Assembly: GCA_024449915.1 (NCBI GenBank)
Contig: JAMZAV010000433.1
Coordinates: forward strand, 248,001 to 312,000
DNA length: 64,000 nucleotides
Direction: 5' to 3'
From: Sweltsa coloradensis
Taxonomy: Eukaryota; Arthropoda; Insecta; Plecoptera; Chloroperlidae
A program made the position numbers and the translations under genes. Shown here piece after piece: positions 46,001 to 56,097 of the stretch. Within the stretch, counting starts at the first letter, position 1; each line of letters starts with the position of its first letter. The notes under the pieces were generated by a model. It was not told the DNA's origin and did no database searches. It was given only the letters and a program-made list of their open reading frames with translations.

Positions 46001-49000
46001 TTAGCAGTTCTCAGTTACTCGTACCGGATGTCTGTTTAAAATTTCAGCGCAATCTGTTCAGCGATTCGGCTGATTTTCGACGTACATACATACGCGTACA
46101 GAATCACAGAATAAGAGCCGTTTGACGAGATTGAATTTAATCTTCAGTCGCTCCGCTCCCTCGTCTAATTACCAAATTTGGATGTTAATAAAGTACTTTT
46201 ATATTGATATCCGCAATTGGTTGCAAAAATTAAGCCTTAAAGATCCATTGCGAGACTTAAGTCCAAAACGTGAAAAAATGGGAAATCCAAAACATGGATT
46301 CCAATTCTGGAAATTCCCACCAAACCGTTTATCTTACGATAAAACCAAATTAACCTACGCGTTCACATTGATTTAAACGTTGATATTCAGTATGCAAATT
46401 TGAGTTAAAAAATCTGTACACTTGGAATAAATTCCCGAAGTTGACCAAAATGGAGTAAATTTTGGTGATTTCACTATTTTTTAATTCAAAATCAATGATT
46501 TAATTTAGGGATATACGTGTACTGGATAGCACAGTTTTATTCTTCATTAACGATAATGTGAAATTTGATAAAGGTATTCTAAGCCGTTTACCCAGAAAAA
46601 CCAGAAAGCTGAGTGCCTAAACTCGTCTCCGCGCCAGCCTCAGCACCTCAGCACCTCATTTACACAAAATAACATGAAGATATCGACATTCCAAGTCCAG
46701 ACCAGAAAAATTCCAGACCTCGTTTAGTCGACATGATTAAATCATAACTCAACATACAATTTATCATTGACGTGGTTAGCATTAGTTGGTAGATTAATAA
46801 ATCATTATTTTGGACAAACAACATAGAGACAGCTAGGCTGCTCCTCTTGAGGTGACTATTACTAGGTATAGGTCGTGAGGATACATTGGAGGGAATGTGA
46901 GAGAGCTTTCAATCCCAGCATAGAAAACCTCGGCAAAGCCTTCAGTTGGGGTTGTCGATCTCCCGATCTGTAGCCTATTACTTCCGTGTACCGCACGCGC
47001 ACGGGCTGCCTCTATTGACCTAGGTAATAAGCATTGAAAAGTAACAGCAGAGAACAATCGTTACCTTCAACACAAAATCTTGATTCCGGTATCAAAACAT
47101 TTCCTTAAGTCAGCCTAGTGAATATACCTCTTAAAAGCCAAAATCAGTATACAGTCATTTTAAACAAGGTAGTGTGTTTTGAGGCAATGACACAAGAAAT
47201 CAGAATCCTCTTTCATGTGGCCGACACGGCAACGACGAATGTGTGTAATTACGCTTACATCTTAAGGTATATATTTAAACATTGCCAAATTAGTCATGAA
47301 AGAAACAAGGAAATGTCAGAGGTGGCCATGACGAAGAAGCGCCTAAAGCTTCGCCGTATGTATGCTCAAATATTGTTGTCCAGAGTGGAAAACCACTATT
47401 CTTGAATATAGCAATAGTCTTGTAATTACATTAATAATATAATTGTCAATTTGTTTTTGCTTTGTACTAACACAATTTTGTGCAAGACCAATGAACCAAC
47501 CAACCAACCAATTAATTAATTACATGTTGACTCACGTACGTCTTGGGTCTTCCATTACACAAACAAACCAAAAGTGGTATAAAGTAACTAACAATACAAT
47601 ATATTGTGCCTGTGTTGAGTGCTGAACCAACAGATAGGACATGTGAAATTATTTGTATTTAACCTCATTTAGTGCAATTATTCATTTTATAATTTTCAAT
47701 AATACATGTCGGTTATTTAGAGGGGAGGAGGTGATTATTACTGTGTTGTGATTCTATTGCCATACTGATACGGCTTTTCAGTGCACACAAGTACAATTAA
47801 AACGACAAGATAGAAGTGTCGTTATATGTTTCAAGTTTCTCATTTAAATTTATTAAATTACAAACAAAACATAAATTTGAATATTTGTATATATTTATGT
47901 TTGTCATAGGCTGTACACTTCAATAATAAGCATTTTTTAAACTTTAAATTCACTCATAACTAAAACATGAACTTACAAAAAAAAATTGAATAGGACAGCA
48001 TTATAAACAGCAGCATTACAGCAGCATAAATATTTGTTACTTACTTCAAGATGGCCATTATAATGTTCAATCTAGCCCATTAGGCTGGTGAAAACAAAAG
48101 TACACATGTTGTGCCCTGAGGTAATTACATCAAACTTGATTTGTCCAAGGTTTTGATTTTCAAAACAAGCTTGTCATATTGTTATGAGTCACAGTCACAG
48201 ATAGCTCTCTCTGATGTCAATGTCGTTTTTGTCAGCCTCACACACACACAATTCCCATTTTACTGAGAGTCCTATTTAAGCGAGCGAAGCGAGCGTTTCC
48301 ATTTGACTCTGCCGGAAAAAATAGTCACTGTTTTTTTTTGTTTGTTTCTTTGTTTGTTTGTTTGTATGTCTCGCCATAACGTTCGAACGGAGGCTCGGGT
48401 CGAGCTCAAATTTGGATCATCCGCAAGCTTCGTTCTCGATTGAATGCCATTAGATTTGTGGCAAAATCGTTCAAAGAGTTAAAAAGTTACATTAAAGTTT
48501 TAATCGAAAGTTTTTTTTAAAACTAAACGGCGACAAAATCTGAGGTGGCCAAATCATTTAGAATGTCCGTCCGGTCACGAATGTGTTATTTTTTTTCGAT
48601 CCGATAAGTAGTGTAGATGGAAATTACATTTTAACAAAAGTAACGTTACCATGGCAACGAGTTTGTATGTCTCGCCATAACGTTCGAAAGGAGGCTCGGA
48701 TCGAGTTGAAATTTGGACCATCCGCAAGCTTCGATCTGGATTGAATGCCATTAGTTTTGTGGAAAAGTCGTTCAAAAAGTTACAAAGTTACATTAAAGTT
48801 AATTGAAAGTTTTTTTTTCAAAATAAACGGCGACAAAATCTGAGGTAGCCAAATCATTTAGAATGTCCGTCCGGTCACGAATATATTAATTTTATTTTGA
48901 TCCGATAAGAAGTGTAGATGGAAATTACATTTTAACAAAAGTAACGTTACCATGGCAACGGAAAGTCGCGCGAGGTTGCTGGCCACTATGCACTGCCACC

Positions 49001-52000
49001 TAGAAGATAATCAAAATACTATCGAGGAAGCAGTGTATTATTTGTTGCCAAAATAGTTAAAATAGTTTTCCTAAAGAAATGATGTCAAGGTCTTTTAGAT
49101 GACGGTGGATTTTATCCATAAAGTAAAGGTTTACCCACGGGTTTACCCAAATACCTTGCCAATAATAAATAATATTGGGGACATGGCTCCGTGGACAGCG
49201 AACGTCGCAAATTTTAAAATATAAAAAAATGTACAATGCGGGTCTAGCTATAGCACGTGCTCGCTTATCAACGCGTCCAACTGAGCGTTTCCTAGTTATT
49301 ATTATTATTATTATTATTATTATTTATTTTCCACTAAAGCTTAGTAGGAAGGTTGGCAGAAAAGGGCAGTATGCCCCAAGCACAAGGTGTCTGCCAGCCT
49401 CTACACAACAAATTGTGATAATAAACAAGCTTATAAAACATAGAATATAGAAACATAAACACATAAACAAAAACATAAAGAAACATAGAAGAGACAAAAA
49501 CAATAACAATTCAATGAATTCATAATATCAAAAAAGCAATCATAATGTAGAAGACTTAATAGCTCTCTGAAAGGAGACATGCCAAGTCCTTGTATTTCTT
49601 CAGATAGGGAGTAGTTCCAAATTCTGGCAGTTCGGCAGTAGAACCCACTTATGTACGCGCTGGTTCGGGCAAATGGTGGCGTGATGGACTGGGCCTGGTG
49701 ACGTCTTGAATCCCGAAGGTTCCAAGACACCCGATGGAATGGGTCGAGGTCCACACAGCCAGTCAACATCTTTTTGAAGAACAAAACGTCCACTTGCTTC
49801 ATGAGTTGTTCAATTGTGATAAGGCGACATTGACTACGACGTGTAGAGGCACTAGGCTCTTTGTAACCCATAATATGTCTGGTGGCACGATTTTGAATTC
49901 TTTCCAACTTGCACATATTGTCCTTTGTTGTTGGATGCCACGCTGGTAGGCCATGAGTGATAATTGGCCTAACCAGCGCTAAGTATGCGGTGCGAAGGGT
50001 TCTTGGCTTGCCACCCTTTAGAGAGCGCGATACAAATCCTAAAGTTTTAGAGGCTCTGTTTCGCACATACTCACAATGTAGATTCCACCGCAGATCACAA
50101 GTAACAATTATTCCAAGTAGTTTGACCTTTTGGCAACACGGTATTATATTATATATATAGTTGGTTGACTGGAAGAGTTGAGTTAGTTTAATAAGCAAAC
50201 AGATACTGAATATGATTATACTGCCAAACTTTTTTTGGGCCAAAAATTTCCGCCACCGGCAATCCTGACTGAAAGTTTATACCTTGCTTTTGAAGCTCTG
50301 GGATTGAGTCCATTCAGATCATTCCTTGGGCATCCTCTTTACAACTACCCTAACTCAAAATACCGACTTGAACACTTGAAGATGGACACCTAATCGCTTC
50401 TGGTCAGGTTTCTCAAAAAAAAAAATGTTTTCATAATATTGAAAAGAAAATACTTTTAAAATACTAAAACTTGAAAACAGTTTCAAACTTTTTCGTACTA
50501 GAGCAGTGAACAAACGCCTCAAAGCGAGTGTTACTAGCCGCTTTGAAGAGCGTGTTCTTCGTACTGGGTCCGCCGAGCGCAGGCTAGCACTCTCTAGCGG
50601 ACACCGCTCCAACTTGCCACACTAGTCTACTAGTACCGACCGTGCTCTAGCAAGGCTCAAAGGCACTGTACAAAACTATTTCAAATAGCATTCTGTTGAG
50701 AAGAATGTTACAAGATGATCCTGGTAATAAATATTAACAATTTCACCACTAGCAAATAAGAATCAAAATTCGGGATTCTAACTATCATAGTGCAATGATG
50801 GTTTGAGTCCCGTTGTGAGTTTGATCCCAAGTATCCGTAAACCCAAATATAGCCCTGTAGTTGGTGAAGAGAGGAAGTCTCTCGAAATCAGATATGCAAC
50901 AGGAACTGAACTTCCTACGTCGCCATGCATCAAGGGCTATCGGGACTTTACACTCAGGATTACCAAACAAGCACTGAGATCGCTCAAGCAGTACTTCGGA
51001 GATACGCTGGTTCAATACCTGTCACAAGCAATTCAAACTTAATGTTTTATCTTAGGATTCCACTTTCCCTAAATCAAAATGGTAAATGCTAGAATTTAGT
51101 ATTTTTTTCAATATCTCTTGGATATTCCATTCCAACTATACATAGTTAGTCACCTGTAAAACAGATTTGTGTTTTGAGTAGTGGGTGTGTATTTTTAGCT
51201 GAACAATTATTACATGTAAAGAAACGTCAAAAGTGTAAACTCCGTGATTCCTCTGAAAATAATGTTTGCAATAATTGCATTTTGATAACTATTTGCGATG
51301 AGTGAACCCCCTCATTCGGAACTAATGCAGTTCCTCACTAACAAGTAACAATAAGCGTGACTGTATTCGGTAGTTCCGGCCCTAGAGCCAGACAGTTTCA
51401 CCACCAGCAAGGTCTAGGTTCCCCGCTCCTTGCAATCTCAAGTCTCAATATACCTGAGGCCTTGACAGCTCACCCTTGGCAGACATTTAACACTAATTAC
51501 GAATACGCCAACTGATAATATGCTATTAAAATAAATACAATTACTCCGTGGTCTGGTCTTTGAATAAAGAAGGACTTCAATGTTTATATTATACGTGGTT
51601 GTTTTAATCGTTTACAGTTGGAATCCTCGACATAGTGGCCTATACTGAACTTTAACACCCCCCCCCCCCCCTCCGTACTGTGACCTTGCTATCGAACACG
51701 CAATTATAATGAGAGGTTTTTATTTCAACGATCCTTATTAATTTGGAAAAGTATCGCTTCAAAATGTATTCAAGATATACCTCAAATTTTAATTAACACC
51801 GCAAAAGACACTATACTTTTTTAAATTTCAATTCGTCTGAAGTGTATCGAAACAACTTTTTAATAAAACATGTCTCTTCATCCAGGTTTACTACCCGTTG
51901 TATTTGTAGTAAAGATAATTAAATACAACAATAATTTAATCGCCTGCGACAATCATAACGATAACAATATATTGTAGACGTTTAAAACTCCTTCCCTATT

Positions 52001-55000
52001 GAGTTCTGGTAGATCCTTGGACTGCTCTCTTCAAGACTGAAGCAGTCAGCATTTAGTCTTGAAGATGTTACCCATTGGGTGGCGAAACGTCGAGTAGTGC
52101 CTCGTCATCGAATCGACGCAATATCCCAACGATCCACCCGATTCAGAACTCATAACAATATTAATCAGTGTGGATGCGTTTATTGCAGGCTTGAGAAGGG
52201 AGTCTGCGAATGGGGTAATGTAATCGATAGGCCTTCCATTGCACGAGGGGATTAGCTACACATGAGATGAGACTTATTAGGGGTGGGTGGGAGGGGGGGG
52301 GGATTTTTAGCAACATAAACCACGACGTATCATGTATTTATGGATGGTCTAACGAATGCTAACACACATGAACGATTGCAATCCATTAATACGGTCAGTA
52401 TGCTATGTAGTAATGGGATTTACACATTAGATTTCACGTGAATGCTCCATTAGTGATATTGCAAAACAGTGGCGTAGAGATCGACGTTGAAAATAGCACC
52501 TGCTAACCTTGATTGTCATGGGATGCGGTTTAGGTTTGGTTAGGGATGCGGTCTAATCTAGTAGGCCAGAGGTAAGCGTTTGGTAAACTATTAGGAATAG
52601 AAACAAGTTAATTAATAGTATATATTTGGTTAAAATATGTTCTCAAACAAAAATGTATTCTATGATGCCTAAGAAGAAGATGAAAACGTCCCTTTACACA
52701 ACTAAATAATGATGATATTTAGTGTATTTGTATGTACACTATAAAAACATTTCGAGGGAAATGAGCCTAGGGGTAATTCATTACATGATATAAATAAAAG
52801 TTGTGGAAGAAATCTGTAGTCGAATCGACGACTTAGACGTCAAAGGAAGATGGATGAAACCTTGGCTGAATGAAACAGGAACTTAAATATTGTATATTTA
52901 ATTTTTGGGGGCCGTATAGTATAAGGGAACATATTTTCTAACGTAACGTTTGGTGTACGATTTTTTCGTATATCGTACAAAATTTCATTAGTAATGTCTG
53001 GAAAAATAAACTCTTTATCAAACGTTATTTCAGAACTTTATGCTAGATTGGAAGAGAAAGTTGCGTTCAAAACAATATAACAAAATCATTGCTCTAAATT
53101 AAATATTGCACTAGGCTAAGTGTGAACACTATTGTGCCAAAATGTACATATTATATTGGCGACATTGGGGTTCTGTCCCAACCAAAAACGTAAAAAAAAA
53201 AAGTTTTGCTGTTGCATTCTATTTCATTTGTTTTGATCATCGATGAACATGGAAATGGTTTTGGACCTAATTTTGAGGAGGTGTCCTCCCGAATTGCCAC
53301 TCGAAGATTTCAACCTTATCAGTGTCTCACCTGTAATTCTCTCCAGTTTCCCTGCCTGAATGAAGTTAGCAATGAGGCCCGCAACCTGAGCCCCAAGACT
53401 GAAGCCCACGACGTGGAAGTCAGCAAGGGGCACCTTGCCGTACTGCACCAACATGTCGATTAGTTGCGCCGTGCAGTTCGCGGCGACGGCCACGTTGTAG
53501 GTAGCCCATATGTAACAGGGCTCGCGCACCAGAGGGCCGAAGTCTACCGAGATCACATTCACGTCCGAGTATTCAAATACGCTAAAAACAAGCAAACAGA
53601 CAAAAACAATATAATATTTATTATTATTTTTATTATTTATTTCAACAAATCAAGCTACAAAGTACACTTAACATGTTGAAGAGAATCAGAGAGGCATAGC
53701 CCCATAGCAAGTAATGCCTGATTCCCTTCATTAAAACTAAATAAAAATAACTTAATGTTATTTGAAAACAAAGGATAAAATAGTCAATAAATTAACATAA
53801 TGTTGAATTATCAAAATATGGTAGGCCTAATACCGACATATAAAAAGACAATTTAACCAAAATATTTTTTATTATATTCTTGAAATTTGTAGCATTTTTG
53901 ATTTCTAGAGGAATAGTATTCCATAAAGTAACAGCACGGTAATAAAAATGATTTTGATAGATGTTCTAGCACGGGGTATAAGCACGGGTGTAATCAAGTC
54001 TAATTGAGGTAGGCCTAATGCAGATTTAGACAGTTTTCCACATTGAAACAATTGATGACAGGGAATTAATTTTAAATGTGTTGTTATAAATTCAATCATC
54101 ATCTATAAATGTCCAACAATGAATCGCACAACAAACATCAAAGTGATTACACATAAGTTTTGTACCAAGATAATAATAATAATTTTTTTGTGGGAAGCCT
54201 GCCCAGGGTGCAATTCATGCCCCTCTTCAGGTGTCTAGCTAGGTATGTTGTGGATAGGACAATTGCGAAGGGATGTCCAAGGGCTGTTTAAGAGGACTCA
54301 ATACCTCGGGAAAAACTTAATTCGGGATTGCCGGTGTCAACGGGATTTGAACCCTCCCAAATCAGAGTCGCTCGAGCCAACACTGTTGGTTTTGTACCAA
54401 GAATGCAATCTTTATTTCTATAGCTCTGGTCTTGTTGCAAGTACTTCTTTAACATACATACCTGGTCTGATTTCAGTGTTGGGTGAGTAGTTACTGTTGC
54501 CAGTGTACCCATGTATTAAGATCTTGACGGGTCGTCCTTCGAGAAACTTGGCATTTCTCAGCGTATCAGGTTCTGAAGTATTCAACACTTGTGGTGAATC
54601 CACCGTGTCCCTGGAGAACACAATAATGTACATGTTAATATTATTTTAAGTGTCTTACACATTGTGCATTTTGTATTGTTCACATCATATTGAAACATTG
54701 TTTATTTATATATAATATACTGCAGTTACTTTACAACTAATTTAATAAAATAAATTATATAATTTATTTAAATGTTCAACTTAGTCAGCTAGATTTTAGT
54801 CCGATAATTCGTGTGGGCCACATGAAATAAAGTAGACGAAGGGATTTGAATGACTTTTAATGTTGGTTTTATTCACTGAAATACAAAAATTGATGAAGGA
54901 ATTAATCATATGAAACATAATTGAATAAAGGCAAAAACAAATAGAAATCAAATTTAATAAATAGTTTTTAAAGGGGCTAAAAACCCCAAAAAATATTTTT

Positions 55001-56097
55001 TACCAAGTGATCTATAGCACAATACTACACTGAAATGATCGTTTAAAAATTATATCTTGTAACTGTGATTTAAGACGATTTTTTTAATTTTTTGATCCAG
55101 AAATTAGCAAAAATTGGTGTTTTGGAAAATTTCCTAAATCGGCTTTAACCTGCTTCTTTTTTGGTCCACATAGATACTAGAGCATAGTACCAATCTAAAA
55201 TGCCCCTTTATAACATCGTGTCTTGAAACTGTGCCCAAATATACCCTCAAACACGCAAAAATATGCATTCCAAAATCACACCCCATCTTGGTAATCAGCA
55301 TATTTTGACCGAACTACTTGCTCAAATTACAAAACAAAATATAGAGAATTTACAGAAAAGGCTGTCGAGTATGTCAATAATGGCCAATATTTTTTTTGGA
55401 TCAAAATCCTCCAAGGTCACGGGGCATAAAGATCGTCCCCATGTTATTTCTTATGGGAGATTTTTGCCGATGGGACCTAGCTCGAAAAATGTCATGATTG
55501 ACAATCTTTTGGGAGGTCAAGGTGGCCCCAATAATTTTTCTGTTAATTGCTAAATTAATTACTAGTAAGCCTGAATGAATTATATTTTTTGAGTTAAGCG
55601 GTAAATACACCTTTAATGTAAATCAATCCAGAAATTGAATGACTCTTAATGTTGGTTCTATTCACTGAAATACAAAAATTGATGAAGGAATTAATCATAT
55701 GAAACATTATTGAATAAAGGCAAAAACAAATAGAAATCAAATTTAATAAATAGTTTTTTTAATGTAAATCAATCCAGAAATTAAAAAATCCATCTCTTCT
55801 TCATTCTCTTCGTACATCTTCTGGATTGATTTACATAAAAACAATTACACCTGCGGGAGTGTTTCCCGATCAATGAAATTGAGAATAAGATGAGCAGTTG
55901 TTCAGGAAAGTGATGCTAAGCAAAGCTAGTTTAAAAAAGTAAACAATGTGTTCACCTGGTGTAGAGGTAGAATGAAACGTTGTAGTTCGGACACACTGAC
56001 GGCGCGATGAAGCACTGTTGATAGGCAGGCGGAAGACCCAGCACGCTAAGAACTCGGTTAGCGGGCTCCAAGCCTTTGTGCTCTTGAGTATGATACA
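42146..56097 (-). CDS. Lipase gene B: tandem paralogue of lipase A, first exon not found
   Basis: Join of complement 56097-55956, 54610-54458, 53581-53331, 45229-45041, 43303-43129 and 42338-42146. After a two-base partial codon this gives 366 residues and a stop, all in one frame. The nucleophile is in VVGFSLGAQVAG, the Asp in ITGLDPALP and the His in SSCSHVRAPILF, so the triad is complete. Order, orientation and most splice phases match gene A, showing tandem duplication. Differences are an extra intron inside the former exon 2 and a shifted boundary before the serine exon. A signal-peptide exon ending in phase 1 should lie above 56097 but could not be identified. Likely a secreted lipase or phospholipase; substrate unknown. 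Confidence 0.9.
42395..42470 (-). mobile_element. Short SINE fragment
   Basis: Minus-strand match to the head-body junction (CCCGCCACCGATAATCCTGA). Confidence 0.4.
43054..43120. repeat. (GT)n / (GGGT)n simple repeat
   Basis: A GT run followed by GGGTGGGT-type units, beginning a few bases downstream of the lipase B exon 5 donor on the minus strand. C-rich on the transcribed RNA. Confidence 0.95.
43129..43303 (-). CDS. Lipase B coding exon 5: catalytic histidine exon
   Basis: Acceptor ttctctccag, donor gtgcgt. It encodes PSSCSHVRAPILFAESIYSS, LGFYGFPCPNYLTYFFGLC and ELMGENVSR. The His of CSH is the triad His. It ends in phase 2 (AG|C). A GT/GGGT simple repeat starts only a few bases beyond the donor. 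Confidence 0.93.
43356..43878. mobile_element. hAT-type MITE with internal tandem repeat
   Basis: Ends CAGGGTGCGAATTGA and TCAATTCGCACCCTG are perfect inverted repeats. 8-bp duplications CTTGTAGC (43348-43355) and CTTGTAGT (43879-43886) differ at one base. The interior has GGGGCAAAGCCCC and, at about 43465-43680, four copies of a 60-70-base unit containing TTGCCCTCGAGATGgCnTTA. In lipase B intron 4. Confidence 0.85.
44440..44735. repeat. Inverted repeat, arms about 40 bases
   Basis: ATCGTGAGCATACAGCC with AAAAGTCACTAACTTCATTT on the left pairs with AAATGGAGTTAGTGACTTTT and GGTTGTATAGCCCACGAT on the right. Probably a small foldback element. Confidence 0.6.
45041..45229 (-). CDS. Lipase B coding exon 4: catalytic aspartate exon
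   Basis: Acceptor acatgcag, donor gtaagt. It encodes LDPALPLFVGPLSQKLDATD, ALFVDVMHTNAGRRGKVEAL and DFYVNGGTHQPGC, ending APEVD. Blocks align one-for-one with gene A exon 4. Phase 1 at both ends. An 8.1-kb intron separates it from exon 3. Confidence 0.94.
45364..46167 (-). mobile_element. Helitron2/Helentron-like element, copy with TAGACGAG ends
   Basis: Minus orientation: starts T|TAGACGAGGGAGCGGAGCG at 46167 and ends with CTCGTCTAACAATGAC, GCGTTTTCCTAG|T at 45364. The inverse of the left end lies about 30 bases from the right end, as in the TGGATGAG copies. A second right end of the same type, in plus orientation, sits inside at about 45570-45614, so this may be two overlapping insertions. 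Confidence 0.6.
45606..45685 (+). mobile_element. tRNA-like segment (SINE head or tRNA remnant)
   Basis: GTCTAGTTGGCAAAGGCGCC resembles the D-arm/A-box part of a tRNA and CTGGGTTCAATCCCCTGG is a good T-arm with B box. No complete acceptor stem is seen. It differs from the main SINE family of the window. Confidence 0.45.
46850..46990 (-). mobile_element. Diverged partial SINE copy
   Basis: Minus-strand remnants of the body (GGCTTTGCCGAGGTTTTC; ATTGAAAGCTC in place of GGGATTGAGTCC) and a decayed head. Confidence 0.4.
47000..48276 (-). other. Part of the long lipase B intron, nothing recognised
   Basis: An open frame at 47118-47405 on the plus strand has no family resemblance. No bounded repeat seen. 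Confidence 0.45.
48277..49295 (+). mobile_element. Helitron2/Helentron-like element, TAAGCGAG subtype
   Basis: Starts T|TAAGCGAGCGAAGCGAG and ends GCTCGCTTATCAACGCG, hairpin AACGC/GCGTT, TTCCTAG|T. The interior has two tandem copies of about 300 bases beginning GTATGTCTCGCCATAACG. The end sequence is different from TGGATGAG yet the inverted partner has changed with it. Confidence 0.75.
49296..50243 (-). pseudogene. 5'-truncated non-LTR retrotransposon, reverse transcriptase C-terminal part
   Basis: A minus-strand open frame of about 270 codons carries KLLGIIVTCDLRWNLHCEYV, RTLRTAYLALVRPIITHGLP and AWHPTTKDNMCKLERIQNRA, which is the region after the catalytic core in CR1/L2/Jockey-group LINE polymerases. 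The catalytic YADD core is absent, so the copy is truncated. Its 3' end is a (TAA)n tail that starts exactly at the last base of the Helitron-like element at 49295. Confidence 0.8.
50250..50400 (+). mobile_element. Partial tRNA-derived SINE
   Basis: ACCGGCAATCCTGACTGAAA, TGGGATTGAGTCC, GGGCATCCTCTTTACAAC and CACTTGAAGATGGACACC match the SINE body in order, without head. Confidence 0.6.
50401..53330 (-). other. Remainder of the long lipase B intron
   Basis: Apart from the foldback repeat at 52001-52151 and a poly-C run at about 51657-51670, nothing is recognised. CAGTGGCGTAGAG at 52468 looks like a hAT end, but no partner was found. Confidence 0.45.
52001..52151. repeat. Small inverted repeat with GCGAAACGTCGAG centre
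   Basis: GAGTTCTGGTAGATCCTTGG and CAGAACTC with internal GATCC pairing form imperfect arms. The centre has GGCGAAACGTCGAGTAGTGC, like the repeat at 34595-34697. Confidence 0.55.
53331..53581 (-). CDS. Lipase B coding exon 3: catalytic serine exon
   Basis: Acceptor gtttttag, donor gtgaga. It encodes VFEYSDVNVISVDFGPLVRE, then AANCTAQLIDMLVQYG and DFHVVGFSLGAQVAGLIANF, ending ERITG. GFSLG holds the nucleophile. NCT is a potential N-glycosylation site. The acceptor frame with two leading bases would hit a stop within eight codons, which fixes the phase. A LINE 3' end lies just upstream. Confidence 0.92.
53605..54110 (-). pseudogene. 3' end of a non-LTR retrotransposon
   Basis: In one minus-strand frame the segment 53880-53960 reads NHFYYRAVTLWNTIPLEIKN, the typical C-terminal end of CR1/Jockey-type ORF2 proteins. 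A short 3' UTR and an AT-rich TAAT-type tail follow to about 53605. It lies just upstream of the lipase B exon 3 acceptor. Confidence 0.7.
54183..54393 (-). mobile_element. tRNA-derived SINE copy
   Basis: Nearly complete on the minus strand: head TTGGCTCGAGCGACTCTG, B-box region GGGTTCAAATCCCG, body GACACCGGCAATCCCGAAT, and 3' end GGCAGGCTTCCCACAAAAA. Confidence 0.8.
54458..54610 (-). CDS. Lipase B coding exon 2b
   Basis: Acceptor gttctccag. It encodes DTVDSPQVLNTSEPDTLRN, then RPVKILIHGYTGNSNYSP and NTEIRPG. HGYTGN matches HGFGGG of gene A. Two overlapping donors (GTATGTATGT) exist at 54461 and 54457. Only the second leaves phase 2 and joins the next exon in frame, so the end is set at 54458. 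Confidence 0.8.
54846..55782. repeat. Tandem duplication, first copy split by an insertion
   Basis: A unit of about 148 bases starting TTGAATGACTnTTAATGTTG and ending AATGTAAATCAATCCAGAAA occurs twice. Copy 1 is 54846-54971 plus 55613-55634, interrupted by the element at 54972-55612. Copy 2 (55635-55782) is intact. Confidence 0.8.
54972..55612. mobile_element. 641-base element inserted at TTAA
   Basis: Ends AGGGGCTAAAAACC and GTAAATACACCT are imperfect inverted matches, and TTAA flanks both sides (54968-54971, 55613-55616). The duplicated intact copy next door shows a single TTAA, as expected for the empty site. No transposase frame. In a lipase B intron. Confidence 0.75.
55956..56097 (-). 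CDS. Lipase B coding exon 2a
   Basis: Acceptor cccgttctag, donor gtgaac. It encodes YHTQEHKGLEPANRVLSVLG, LPPAYQQCFIAPSVCPNY and NVSFYLYTR. CFIAPSVCPNYNVSFYLYTR aligns with CLQPPYNCPNPRIQFFLYTR of gene A. It enters in phase 1 and ends AG|G inside the Arg of LYTR, where gene A has no intron. Confidence 0.85.

Noticed and set aside
47118..47405. 95-codon plus-strand frame as a gene
   Set aside because: No recognisable domain, no splice context, and it lies inside the long lipase B intron among repeats.
34595..52151. Hammerhead ribozyme in the GCGAAACGT-centred foldback repeats
   Set aside because: GCGAAAC resembles one half of the hammerhead core, but CTGATGA is absent at 34595 and only poorly matched (TTGAAGA) at 52001, so the core is not complete.
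52468..52500. CAGTGGCGTAGAG as the end of a hAT element
   Set aside because: No inverted partner or target duplication was found nearby.
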